A DNA stretch of 64,000 bases from Oleispira sp036960605 (GTDB taxonomy: Bacteria > Pseudomonadota > Gammaproteobacteria > Pseudomonadales > Oceanobacteraceae): NCBI GenBank assembly GCA_036960605.1, contig JBALXI010000005.1, forward strand, positions 90,027-154,026. The letters run 5' to 3'. A model generated the notes under the pieces. It saw only the letters and a program-made list of their open reading frames with translations, had not been told where the DNA came from and made no database searches. Position numbers and translations under genes: made by a program. Shown here one piece after another: positions 43,871 through 52,623 of the stretch. Every line of letters begins with the position of its first letter. Positions within the stretch are counted from its first letter, which is position 1.

Positions 43871-45208
43871 CTAGCCATTTTTTCCGGTTAACCAGACCTC
43901 TACCCGACGATTCTTATACCGCCCCGCATCTCGCTCATTAGAAGCAACCGGCAGCTGCCCACCATAGCCATGAGAGTATTTAGGATAGATGCCGAGCTTA
44001 ACCAGCTCGCGACGTACCGCCATCGCTCTCAGCTTAGATAATAACTGCGCTCGTTGCGGTGACTTTTTTTGATCACCAAAACCAATAAGCGTGAGTTTTT
44101 CGTCTGGATGCTTAGCAAGAAATTGAGCCAAGCGTTCAACATCCCTTATCGCTCGATTGTCCAATCTTGCACTGCCTTCTTTAAAGCGAAAATTGACAGT
44201 TAAGCGCTGACCAGACGGTGTCATTTGCTGGAAGTCTGCGGGCAAACTAGCGTAAGCCTTAGGGACGACCGCTTCTACCTGCTGAGCAATAAAGCCATTA
44301 TCGGCGACTGTATTCTGACCTGACATACCTTCGACGAACGCGATAAATTCATTCACATAAGGATTCTCAGATTCATCATCGGTATAAAAATACAATCGCC
44401 TTGAAAGTGCATAATCTTCAGTAGCAATACTCAGCTTGCTCGGTTTAAGCGCTTTGCCAAAACCATCCGAGATAGCAATTAATTTTGCCTGTCGCACCGA
44501 AGGCAAGCCCACAAAACCAATACCATTAATATCGCGGCTCACATCATCTGATAATTCATCATTTGACTCAAAACGTTTTGCCCCAGCATCCAACTGATGC
44601 TGCTTTCCCAATACCATACGCTTGAAACTATCCCAAGTGCCTGATTTATTATCTCGGCTATAAAGATTAATTTTTCCAATGCGCCCCCCTAACTGGGACC
44701 AATCATTAATTTCACCTGAAAAAATGAGGGCTATTTGCTGAACACTTAGCTGCTGAATGGGATTATGAGAATGAATGATGATTGCCAAACCGTCGATGCC
44801 AACAATGTGCTCTGATCGTTTATCCGTCAGATCAGCAAAACTAGCCAAGGCCACGACCTCTTTTTCTTTGGCCGGGCGTGAAGCCGCCGCAATATCGGCA
44901 ATACCTGATATTAAGCCTTTAAAACCCGTGCCACTGCCATGAGCAGCTATATCAACCGAAACCGCCTGCTGTCGCTCCCCCATTCTGGCGACGATGCGGC
45001 TTTCATTCGTACCCGTACTGAGCAACTTAACCCCTATCGCACCTTTCGATAATAAAAATGCTTTCACTAACTCAGGAGCAAGCTTTGCGCCAATGGTATT
45101 TGATCCGTGTATTACAAATAAAGGTTCAGCCGCAGCAGGAGGGATAAAACAGAAATTGAGCAGAAAGAAAACAAAAGAGAAGTTAAGAGATAAACACGTA
45201 TTTCGCAT
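43871..45208 (-). CDS. PstS-like phosphate-binding domain fused to an OmpA domain
   Basis: 445 residues from the ATG at 45208 (signal MRNTCLSLNFSFVFFLLNF to PPAAA); a start 12 codons upstream is possible. First 300 residues: periplasmic phosphate-binding-like domain (IHGSNTIGAKLAPELVKAF, DIAAASRPAKEKE, SGEINDWSQLGG, YSRDNKSGTWDSFK). Last 115: OmpA C-terminal peptidoglycan-binding domain (FRFKEGSARLDNRA, LTLIGFGDQ, NRRVEVWL). The fusion suggests a wall-anchored periplasmic binding protein. No pstCAB genes nearby. Confidence 0.85.
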   Translation of the reverse strand: MRNTCLSLNFSFVFFLLNFCFIPPAAAEPLFVIHGSNTIGAKLAPELVKAFLLSKGAIGVKLLSTGTNESRIVARMGERQQAVSVDIAAHGSGTGFKGLISGIADIAAASRPAKEKEVVALASFADLTDKRSEHIVGIDGLAIIIHSHNPIQQLSVQQIALIFSGEINDWSQLGGRIGKINLYSRDNKSGTWDSFKRMVLGKQHQLDAGAKRFESNDELSDDVSRDINGIGFVGLPSVRQAKLIAISDGFGKALKPSKLSIATEDYALSRRLYFYTDDESENPYVNEFIAFVEGMSGQNTVADNGFIAQQVEAVVPKAYASLPADFQQMTPSGQRLTVNFRFKEGSARLDNRAIRDVERLAQFLAKHPDEKLTLIGFGDQKKSPQRAQLLSKLRAMAVRRELVKLGIYPKYSHGYGGQLPVASNERDAGRYKNRRVEVWLTGKNG

Positions 45209-45302
45209 AAAATGTTGCACCATCTGAATATTATAATGGTGCACATTACTGAATTATTATGACAGTTTTATGACAGTGGCTCGAATAGCCACTTATCGAT
45301 AA

Positions 45303-45959
45303 TTATTGTACATTTTTGATGCCAGGCACTTCCGCCTGCTGGTACTTTTCAAGCTTAAGCATTTCAGCCATATTGCTCATTGTATAAAACGGTGTATCAA
45401 CCACAACACTGTTCGCGAGCCAGTCAGGCAAGCTACCACCAGGGTTAGCATGAACCTGATACGTTATTAAAGTCTGATCTTTTTCGGCCGGTTCAAATAA
45501 CCAGAAGCCCTGCATATGTGGAATACGGACATAGTCATCGTCTTCAGGTAAAAGATCATTTACAACACTAATTTCGGCTTTCAGAACTAACGATTCAGGG
45601 TCTTGACTCATTACCGACATAACAACAGCGTCACGATCGCTCACTGGCCAAGGAGCACCATTGATAAAATAAACCACTGCGCTTAAGTGATCGATCTGCT
45701 CGATTACTTCAAACTTTTCACACTGATGCATCCATTTAGGAGCAGATTGGCCATCTAATAATAATGCAGCGAGGGTTGTCATCTTAGCTTCAACCAACAT
45801 TTCACCTTTGAATTCTCTTAAATTAGAACCCTCAACTTCACGAGTGAATATTTTAAGGTTAATGTCCTCTTCCTCTTTCTCTAGCTCCCAAGCTGAGGTT
45901 TCAGCCGACGCAGAAAAAGAAAAGAAGGATGACAGTAGTAAGACGATAAATAGGCGCAT
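45303..45959 (-). CDS. Secreted START/SRPBCC-domain lipid-binding-like protein
   Basis: 218 residues: signal peptide (MRLFIVLLLSSFFSFSASA), then a START-type domain (AWELEKEEEDINLKIFTREV, LREFKGE, APWPVSDRDAV, YQVHANPGGSLPDWLAN). START domains bind lipids or hydrophobic ligands; bacterial secreted versions have no settled function. Single gene in a gap between the PstS-OmpA fusion and bolA. Confidence 0.82.
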   Translation of the reverse strand: MRLFIVLLLSSFFSFSASAETSAWELEKEEEDINLKIFTREVEGSNLREFKGEMLVEAKMTTLAALLLDGQSAPKWMHQCEKFEVIEQIDHLSAVVYFINGAPWPVSDRDAVVMSVMSQDPESLVLKAEISVVNDLLPEDDDYVRIPHMQGFWLFEPAEKDQTLITYQVHANPGGSLPDWLANSVVVDTPFYTMSNMAEMLKLEKYQQAEVPGIKNVQ

Positions 45960-46060
45960 GGACTCTATTCCAAATAATTTTTATAGTTAGCGCACTTTAC
46001 CCGCTCTACTCAATTTTGGATAGGTGCTATTTTGCCAGCTAAAAGGAGGAAATGACCGAT

Positions 46061-46360
46061 TTATGAGCCACCTTGGCAATTCGGAGAGACCTGACTTGAA
46101 TGACCGGCTTTTTCCCACTCTTCCTGCGTAAATAAATGCAACGCGAGTGCATGGACTTCTCCCGCTAGCTCATCTGCCAATACTTTATAGACCATTTGAT
46201 GGCGGGCGACAGGACGCTTACCTTCAAATTTTTCACTGACTAGAGTGACATTAAAGTGTGAATTCGCCGCTGGGCCAGCATGCATGTGGCTTTCATTTAA
46301 GATAATAAGCTCTTGAGGCGTAAATTCCTGCTCAATTTTTCCACGAATCGTCTGTTCCAT
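46061..46360 (-). CDS. bolA: BolA-family protein
   Basis: 99 residues from the ATG at 46360, which has AAGG seven bases upstream; the frame extends to ATGs at 46366 and 46384. ESHMHAGPAANSHFNVTLVSEKFEG, RHQMVYKVL and VHALALHLFTQEEW are the full BolA pattern, with the conserved histidines that bind Fe-S clusters with monothiol glutaredoxins. BolA acts in stress morphology, biofilm and Fe-S handling. Extra C-terminal residues contain one Cys. Confidence 0.9.
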   Translation of the reverse strand: MEQTIRGKIEQEFTPQELIILNESHMHAGPAANSHFNVTLVSEKFEGKRPVARHQMVYKVLADELAGEVHALALHLFTQEEWEKAGHSSQVSPNCQGGS

Positions 46361-46507
46361 TGTCATACCTTGTCTATTTGTCATAACGTATTTCTCATAA
46401 ATAATACTGCCTCTTTTTGATGGCTCAGATATACTAGCGCCATCCTATTGCACGTCGAGTAAAACTCGGTATTGTAACCATTAATTTTTAAAAACGGACC
46501 TTCAACT

Positions 46508-47209
46508 ATGCAAGCGCCAGAGCTGACCAATACCCAAGCCCTTATTAACCGCTATTATACCGAAGAGAAGACTAAAAAGGCGCAAGCTTTAACGCGTGCA
46601 ACGTTAAATTTGCAATTGGATGCGAATGACTTAGCCATGCTAAGCACCATCGCTAAGCGCTTTGGTAAGTCTCGTGATGATTTGGCCAAGGATGTATTGA
46701 GCAACGCTTTAATCGACTTGCTTACTCAACTAGAGCCTGGCGAGCGTAAACTGATTGCCCGTGATGCCGATGAAATGGGTAATTCCATGTCTCGTGAGAT
46801 CGCTGAAGAAAATGGCCTGAAAGAAGTTGAGCACAAGCCTAATGTCTGGACAGGTCACGAGCGTAATATCGCCAAAATTGAGAAAAAGCGTGCTAAAGAA
46901 ATAGAAGACGCGTTGAAGGCTGAAAAACTGGCTAAAAAGACAGCGAATATTAAAGAAGCAGTCTCTACTGAATCAACATCAGAATCTACACCAGAAGCAG
47001 AGTCGAATACAACGGATGCGATGGTTGATGAAGAGTCTGAGATGACCGACATTGAAACTGAATCTCAGCTCAGTGAGTTAGAAACTGAAGAGTCAGAAAC
47101 TGAAAATACTGATACTGAAGCAACTGATGAAGAAGCCGAGTTAGACTCGATGGAAGCAGAAGATACCTCAGATACGGCTAACGAAGAACAAGCACCTACC
47201 TTCGCTTAA
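46508..47209 (+). CDS. Ribbon-helix-helix-like protein with a long acidic tail
   Basis: 233 residues. Residues 27-75 (ATLNLQLDANDLAMLSTIAK, then FGKSRDDLAKDVLSNALIDLL) have the strand-helix-helix pattern of a ribbon-helix-helix DNA-binding fold. A Lys-rich helical middle (about 115-150) is followed by an 80-residue Glu/Asp/Ser/Thr tail with repeated ETE/ESE units. Name unknown. The divided basic and acidic halves suggest nucleic-acid binding with an acidic mimic, but this is inference. Divergent from bolA; strong terminator follows. Confidence 0.7.
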   Translation: MQAPELTNTQALINRYYTEEKTKKAQALTRATLNLQLDANDLAMLSTIAKRFGKSRDDLAKDVLSNALIDLLTQLEPGERKLIARDADEMGNSMSREIAEENGLKEVEHKPNVWTGHERNIAKIEKKRAKEIEDALKAEKLAKKTANIKEAVSTESTSESTPEAESNTTDAMVDEESEMTDIETESQLSELETEESETENTDTEATDEEAELDSMEAEDTSDTANEEQAPTFA

Positions 47210-47223
47210 ACCTTATCGACTCA

Positions 47224-47253
47224 AGCCTAATACCTTACCTAAGGTATTAGGCT
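47224..47253 (+). terminator. Hairpin after the acidic-tail protein gene
   Basis: 13-bp perfect stem agcctaatacctt / aaggtattaggct with a 4-base loop, 14 bases after the stop; weak T-rich tail. Confidence 0.65.
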
Positions 47254-47333
47254 GTTATAGCATCAAATTTTTATAAATAGGTTAGCTCCAAAGGCCTATT
47301 CTCCCCTTATTGATAGACTGGAAAAACATTTTT

Positions 47334-48290
47334 ATGGCCATTAACTGGTTCCCTGGGCACATGAACAGAGCCCGCAATCAAATCGAAGAAGCAATGCCTG
47401 AGATCGATTTGGTTGTTGAGGTTTTGGACTCTCGCTTACCTTACTCCAGTACCAACCCGCTCGTCGATGAATTGTGTGTTGGCAAGCCTTGTATCAAAGT
47501 ACTTAACAAAGCAGACCTGTCCGATCCTAAAATAACCAAGTTATGGATTGAACACTTTGAGAAACAAGACAATACCCACGCCCTCTCAATCGTTGCTGAA
47601 GATCATAAGCAGAGCCAAAAGCTCATTCAGATGATTAAGAACATTGTTAATCAAAGCGAAGATAAGAAAACAAACATTCGCGTTATGATCATGGGTATTC
47701 CCAACGTGGGTAAATCGACCCTCATCAACTCTTTAGCAGGGCGTTACATTGCCAATACCGGTGATGAACCTGCAGTAACCAAACGCCAACAGATGATTGA
47801 TCTGAAAAACGGCGTGGTATTAAGCGATACTCCTGGGATTTTATGGCCTAAGTTCGAGAACTTTCATAGCGGCTATCGCCTTGCCACCAGTGGTGCTATT
47901 AAAAACACCGCAATGGAATATGAAGACGTTGCCATGTACGCACTAGAGTATCTAGCCAAAGCGTATCCTGAGGAATTAAAGGCGCGCTATAAATTAGAAA
48001 TGCTACCAGAATCAGGTGATAGCCTACTCGATATGGTTGCCCGCTCACGGGGTTGCATACGCAGCGGTGGCAAGGTTGATTTACACAAGGCTGGCGAGAT
48101 CGTATTACACGACTACCGTTCCAGTAAAATTGGCTTATTAAGCTTAGAAACGCCTGAAATGATGGTCGCTGAAGAAATCATTGCAGAAGAACTGCGCTTA
48201 GCGAAAGAAGCCGCCAAAGCGGAGAGAAAACGTTTAGCCCTAAAAGGAAAACGTTTCCAAACGCCGAAGAAAGAAAGACCCGCCAAATAA
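47334..48290 (+). CDS. ylqF: Ribosome biogenesis GTPase YlqF (RbgA-like)
   Basis: 318 residues from the ATG at 47334 (MAINWFPGHMNRARNQ), the family start. Circularly permuted GTPase: NKADL (G4) comes first, then GIPNVGKSTLIN (G1), and DTPGILWPK (G3). Its C-terminal helical domain ends in a Lys-rich tail. RbgA works in late 50S assembly; its role in gammaproteobacteria is less studied. In front of trmK on the same strand. Confidence 0.93.
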   Translation: MAINWFPGHMNRARNQIEEAMPEIDLVVEVLDSRLPYSSTNPLVDELCVGKPCIKVLNKADLSDPKITKLWIEHFEKQDNTHALSIVAEDHKQSQKLIQMIKNIVNQSEDKKTNIRVMIMGIPNVGKSTLINSLAGRYIANTGDEPAVTKRQQMIDLKNGVVLSDTPGILWPKFENFHSGYRLATSGAIKNTAMEYEDVAMYALEYLAKAYPEELKARYKLEMLPESGDSLLDMVARSRGCIRSGGKVDLHKAGEIVLHDYRSSKIGLLSLETPEMMVAEEIIAEELRLAKEAAKAERKRLALKGKRFQTPKKERPAK

Positions 48291-48298
48291 GCAAAAAT

Positions 48299-48335
48299 AT
48301 TTGGCAGTATCACGGTCAACGTACTGCTGCCAAAT
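48299..48335 (+). terminator. Hairpin between ylqF and trmK
   Basis: 9-bp stem atttggcag / ctgccaaat with a 19-base loop, 8 bases after the ylqF stop; no T-run. Weak candidate. Confidence 0.35.
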
Positions 48336-48380
48336 AACGCCCCATCAAGATAACAGTTCACCATCGATTAAGAGTTTACG

Positions 48381-49139
48381 TTGAAACTAAGCAAGCGATT
48401 AACACAAATAGAAGCACTGATAACCGCAGACTACAGCCACATTTGGGACACCTGCTGTGACCATGGGCATTTAGGCTCAAGTTTAATATCCCATCAGAAA
48501 GCGCCGAACATTCATCTTGTCGACATCGTGCCCGAACTGATCACGTCACTGAATGAAAAGCTAACGCGCTTATTTGCTAATCCTTATTCAACTACTCAAT
48601 CCACTATTCAGACAACACCTCAATCAGCTGCTCAGACTCACTGGCAAACTCATTGCTTGGATATTTCAGAGCTGCCACTGCAGCAATACCGAGGAAAACA
48701 CCTAATCATTATCGCCGGCATTGGCGGAGATTTAATGATTCAGTGTATGCGTCGTATTATAAGCGAACACCCAACGCTAGAGATCGATTTCATACTCTGC
48801 CCAGTTCGTCACTTACATACCCTAAGACATCAACTCATAGAGTTGAACATGACGTTAGAGAAAGAAGTATTGGTCAAAGAGAATAAAATATTTTACGAAA
48901 TACTCATGCTCTCCACCACCTCCCTGCCTAAAGATCAGACCACGCAATTAAACCCAGTAAGTCCTATCGGTGAAGCTATTTGGCAAGGTAAAACTGCAGA
49001 AGAAAAAAGCGAAGCACAGGAATATCTCGATATAAAGATACAACATTATTTGAAAATGCAGCGTGGACTGGATAACCCCAGTGTGAATAAGATTATCCAA
49101 GCCTATCAAGACATCAATATTGAAACGGCAATTAATTAA
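48381..49139 (+). CDS. trmK: tRNA (adenine-22-N1) methyltransferase TrmK-like
   Basis: 252 residues from a TTG (no in-frame ATG nearby; MKLSKRLTQIEALI fits the family start). Class I SAM-dependent fold: DTCCDHGHLGSSLI (SAM motif), LVDIVPELI, IAGIGGDLMIQCMR and FILCPVRHLHTLR. TrmK methylates A22 of tRNA. Odd: a Thr/Gln/Ser-rich insert (TTQSTIQTTPQSAAQT, about residues 74-89) absent from usual TrmK. Its last 8 bases overlap the end of the convergent CoA-transferase gene. Confidence 0.85.
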   Translation: MKLSKRLTQIEALITADYSHIWDTCCDHGHLGSSLISHQKAPNIHLVDIVPELITSLNEKLTRLFANPYSTTQSTIQTTPQSAAQTHWQTHCLDISELPLQQYRGKHLIIIAGIGGDLMIQCMRRIISEHPTLEIDFILCPVRHLHTLRHQLIELNMTLEKEVLVKENKIFYEILMLSTTSLPKDQTTQLNPVSPIGEAIWQGKTAEEKSEAQEYLDIKIQHYLKMQRGLDNPSVNKIIQAYQDINIETAIN

Positions 49140-50451
49140 GCATAAGCCCCTGTTCAATCGCCTGTAGGCTGAGCATCTCGCGGAAATCCGGATGCGCAAT
49201 GCTAATTAAAGCTTGCGCGCGCTGCGGCAACGACAATCCCTTTAAATCAACGCAGCCATATTCAGTCACTACAAATTGAGTATCCATCCGCGTATCGGTT
49301 ACAGCACCGCCCTCTAAGCGAAGAACAATACGACTGATCGACCCTTGTTTCGCGGTTGAATTAAGCGCAATAAAAGAACGCCCACCCTTTGAAGCGTAAG
49401 CTCCACGCACAAAATCTAACTGGCCACCGGTACCGGAAAAAGGCTGTCCAGCTAATTGCTCAGCGTTTATCTGACCGGACAAGTCCACTTCAATGGCCGC
49501 ATTAACCGAAACCATATTATTATTTTTTTGAATAATACTCGGGTTATTCACCCACGATGCCGGATAGCCAACAATCGACGGATTATCATCCATAAAGTCA
49601 TACATCGCCTTATCACCCAACGCCAAGGTAAATATATGCTTATGCTGCATCCAGCTTTTATGCTTACCATTAATCACCCCGGCTTGAATTAGTTCCACCA
49701 TTGCAGGGCAAAACAGTTCCGAGTGTAGGCCTAAGTTTTTATGATTTTTAAGAAACCCCAATACCGCACTGGGCACACCCCCCACGCCCATTTGCAAAGT
49801 ATCGCCGTCATTAATACGATCTGCGATTAAACGAGCAATTTTCATATCGGTCATCGATGGCGGATGAGAAGGCATTTCCGTTAATGGAGTATCAAACTCA
49901 ACCACCGCATCCACTTCAGAAATATGCACAGAGCACTCACCAAAAGTGCGTGGCATATTTTTATTCACTTCAACCACCACCGAGCGTGCTTTACGAATAA
50001 CACTGGCGCCATAATCAGCATTGGTGCCTAAGCTAAAATAACCGTGTTTATCCATAGGAGATACCGTCACCATGAAGCAATGCGGTTCAATCTGCTCGGT
50101 TAATAAACGCCCCACCTGATGAAACGTCGCGGGCACAAATTCCATTAACGATCGATTCGGCAAACGCTTTAAAGCGGCGCGATCATAGCTACTCATAAAT
50201 AAAGGCCGAGGACAGACTTTTTCAGCCAGTTCAGGGACTAATAAAGATTCACTTAAAACCTGACTGCCATGCATGTAATAAAGATTTAATGCCGAAAAGT
50301 GATCGCTTTGAACTGCTTTTGCTAGCGTGCTAATAAGCATGGGAGGCATAGCGACCCCCATACCTAAAATAAGATTCTGCTTATCATCCAGTTGTAAGCA
50401 AGCCTGTTCAGGGCTCATCAGCTTTTTCTGGTACAGCATCTCGATATCCAT
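49132..50451 (-). CDS. Acetyl-CoA hydrolase/transferase family protein (4-hydroxybutyrate CoA-transferase type)
   Basis: 439 residues. Matches the family with 4-hydroxybutyrate and butyryl CoA-transferases: QMGVGGVPSAVLGFL, LHSELFCPAMVELIQAG (HSE holds the catalytic Glu), and GGQLDFVRGAYASKGGRSFI near the CoA site. It moves CoA between organic acids or hydrolyses acetyl-CoA; substrate not readable. Single gene, convergent with trmK. Short 5' gap to the META lipoprotein gene, same strand. Confidence 0.87.
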   Translation of the reverse strand: MDIEMLYQKKLMSPEQACLQLDDKQNLILGMGVAMPPMLISTLAKAVQSDHFSALNLYYMHGSQVLSESLLVPELAEKVCPRPLFMSSYDRAALKRLPNRSLMEFVPATFHQVGRLLTEQIEPHCFMVTVSPMDKHGYFSLGTNADYGASVIRKARSVVVEVNKNMPRTFGECSVHISEVDAVVEFDTPLTEMPSHPPSMTDMKIARLIADRINDGDTLQMGVGGVPSAVLGFLKNHKNLGLHSELFCPAMVELIQAGVINGKHKSWMQHKHIFTLALGDKAMYDFMDDNPSIVGYPASWVNNPSIIQKNNNMVSVNAAIEVDLSGQINAEQLAGQPFSGTGGQLDFVRGAYASKGGRSFIALNSTAKQGSISRIVLRLEGGAVTDTRMDTQFVVTEYGCVDLKGLSLPQRAQALISIAHPDFREMLSLQAIEQGLMLN

Positions 50452-50492
50452 ATCATTTCACCTTATTTAAAACATCAACTCATGCGATCACG

Positions 50493-51215
50493 TTAATCGA
50501 CTTTTCGAAATTTTAGAAGCTCTTCACCCGCAGAATCCAACAAGCGCAACGTTAAGCCCTCTATTGCATAACTTGTCACTTTACTCAGCTGCTGGTTAAA
50601 GCGATCAGGTATATCCATCGGATGACAAAACATCCGCGTTCCGCCAATAGGCCCAAAAGTAATTTTCTCATCATCAAGATAGTTAATACTGGAAAAAAGA
50701 CCGTTACAGCCATCGTTACCCATCAACCTCATATCTCTCAACTGAATTTCCAAGCGCGGTCGTTGCTGACCCTCAACAAATGTTAGCGCCCCACCTTGAA
50801 TGCCTTCTAGAGCCCAAATATCATTCAGCCTCAGTTTTGCATCAATCGTCTTTTCTAGCACCTTAAGCAAAGTGTATTTAATCGCAGACGCATCCGCCGG
50901 TAACGGCTCTAAAGGCAAACTTTCTTTCTGCAATAACAATTTATAGGTATAGCCAGCTTCATAACGGAAGCCTTCAATTGAACTATAAAATAATTGCCAA
51001 GCATCTTGTTTCAGTACATTACCTTCTTGTACTTGTAGGCACGACATCGGCGCAATACCGACACAATCAGCTCTTAAGCTGTTAACCCAATATAGCGCTT
51101 CATTCTCAGCTAATGGGGCTTGTTGTTTTATTGCTGAGTTATCAGAAGTCTCTATTAACGAACAAGCAGAGACCATGACCAGCAGGAAGCTGACCATTAT
51201 TTTTGATAAATTCAT
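50493..51215 (-). CDS. Lipoprotein with DUF4377 and META domains
   Basis: 240 residues from the ATG at 51215, which has GGAGAG and starts a lipoprotein signal (LVMVSAC, Cys18). The N-terminal domain (ALYWVNSLRADCVGIAPMSCLQV, GFRYEAGYTYKLLL) matches DUF4377; the C-terminal one (DIWALEGIQGG, RLMGNDGCNGLFSS, MFCHP) is a META/HslJ domain. HslJ-type proteins are linked to heat or novobiocin resistance; function unknown. Divergent from the sigma factor gene. Confidence 0.82.
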   Translation of the reverse strand: MNLSKIMVSFLLVMVSACSLIETSDNSAIKQQAPLAENEALYWVNSLRADCVGIAPMSCLQVQEGNVLKQDAWQLFYSSIEGFRYEAGYTYKLLLQKESLPLEPLPADASAIKYTLLKVLEKTIDAKLRLNDIWALEGIQGGALTFVEGQQRPRLEIQLRDMRLMGNDGCNGLFSSINYLDDEKITFGPIGGTRMFCHPMDIPDRFNQQLSKVTSYAIEGLTLRLLDSAGEELLKFRKVD

Positions 51216-51418
51216 ATACTCTCCAATTTCATAATTTTCTATGCCTGTACTATACAATTTTAAACAATATTTGGACATAAAGTAGCGTCAAATCACACAG
51301 CCCACTAATATTTAATTTACTAGTACATACGCTCCAAGCGATTGACGTAAGTAAAGCCTAAAGCATCCAATTGATCGTCCCATTCGTACAACTTATATAC
51401 GAAAGAGAAGGTCGTGAT

Positions 51419-52525
51419 ATGAACACCAATGAAGTAAACCAATTAATTCAGCATTACCCAAAGATACAGCTTCTAAGTGCTGAACAAGAAGCAACCATCG
51501 CAAACCAAATGGATACGGCGATGGAGCATCTTGCAAAAGTGATATTATTAAAAGAACACTTATTAGAACAAGTGTCTGACATTCTCGTTGCCCAATACCA
51601 AAGCTCACCCATTCTGGATGACTTCCTAACTCAATACGATCTCTGGTTACTCACGCAACACTTCAAACCGCTGAGCAAAGGTGCCTGCGTTTCTGAAAAC
51701 AGCATAAGCATCAGTTTGATCCGTTTACAGTGTGATCGTTCACAGGTATTTAACTTTCTTCTTTCCCAGGCCAGCAATATAGAAATGCCGATGAGTGATT
51801 ATGCCCAGTCTCTAAAAAAGGACTATTTAAATAGTCGTAATCAATTAGTACAAAGCAACATCCGCTTGGTGATGCATATCGCGAAACGCTTTACTGACAA
51901 AGGAGTTGATACCGAAGAGCTTATTCAAGAAGGTTCAATCGGCTTGATCAAAGCCGCAGAGAAATACAATGTACATAAAGGCTTTCGCTTTACGACCTAC
52001 GCTTACTGGTGGATTCAACAAGCGATTAAAAATGCACTGAGCCAAAAGCGCAGCGTGATCCGAATTCCAAACAATACCAACGATAGGATATTTAAAATAG
52101 AATCGATTAAGCAGGATTACTATAATCGTCATGAGAAATATCCGACATTAGAGCAACTACAGGAATTGACAGGATTCAAACCAGAACAGATCAACTCCGT
52201 ACGAAATATTGGCAATATAACGTTATCAATCAATGCGCCATTTTACGAAGATGGTCTAACGCTAGAAGAAATTTTATTGCCTGAAGATAATGAAAAATCA
52301 CATTCAAACGAAAGCATGCTGACCAGCCATGATAATGAATATGTAAAAAAGATAATTAAGAAACTGCCTGCGCGTCAGCAGAAGATCATTAACCTTTATC
52401 ATGGCATTGGTATTAATGACAGTTTAAGCTTTGGAGAGATCGCACCTCAAATTGGTGTCACCTTAGAACGGACCCGCCAGCTCTACCATAAATCGATTAC
52501 ATTCTTAAAAGAGCTTTCAAATTAA
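51419..52525 (+). CDS. Divergent sigma-70 family RNA polymerase sigma factor
   Basis: 368 residues from the ATG at 51419 (GAGAAGG upstream); a longer frame exists. Region 2 is well kept (NIRLVMHIAKRF, LIQEGSIGLIKAAEKY, RFTTYAYWWIQQAIKNAL), region 3 follows (IRIPNNTNDRIFKIESIKQDY), and region 4 ends SFGEIAPQIGVTLERTRQLYHKS. The first 150 residues are divergent and lack an RpoD-like region 1.1. It is neither typical RpoS nor RpoH, so a lineage-specific group 2/3 sigma. No anti-sigma gene is next to it; the divergent lipoprotein may be a target. Confidence 0.88.
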   Translation: MNTNEVNQLIQHYPKIQLLSAEQEATIANQMDTAMEHLAKVILLKEHLLEQVSDILVAQYQSSPILDDFLTQYDLWLLTQHFKPLSKGACVSENSISISLIRLQCDRSQVFNFLLSQASNIEMPMSDYAQSLKKDYLNSRNQLVQSNIRLVMHIAKRFTDKGVDTEELIQEGSIGLIKAAEKYNVHKGFRFTTYAYWWIQQAIKNALSQKRSVIRIPNNTNDRIFKIESIKQDYYNRHEKYPTLEQLQELTGFKPEQINSVRNIGNITLSINAPFYEDGLTLEEILLPEDNEKSHSNESMLTSHDNEYVKKIIKKLPARQQKIINLYHGIGINDSLSFGEIAPQIGVTLERTRQLYHKSITFLKELSN

Positions 52526-52533
52526 TAGGTAAT

Positions 52534-52569
52534 AATAAGGCCTCGTAATTCACACTACGAGGCCTTATT
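52534..52569. terminator. Bidirectional terminator between sigma factor and dehydrogenase genes
   Basis: 14-bp perfect stem aataaggcctcgta / tacgaggccttatt with an 8-base loop, between two convergent stops (52525 and 52624). Confidence 0.8.
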
Positions 52570-52623
52570 TAATACATCACTACTTGCGATAAGACATAAC
52601 CAACATCATATAATAAAAAGTAA

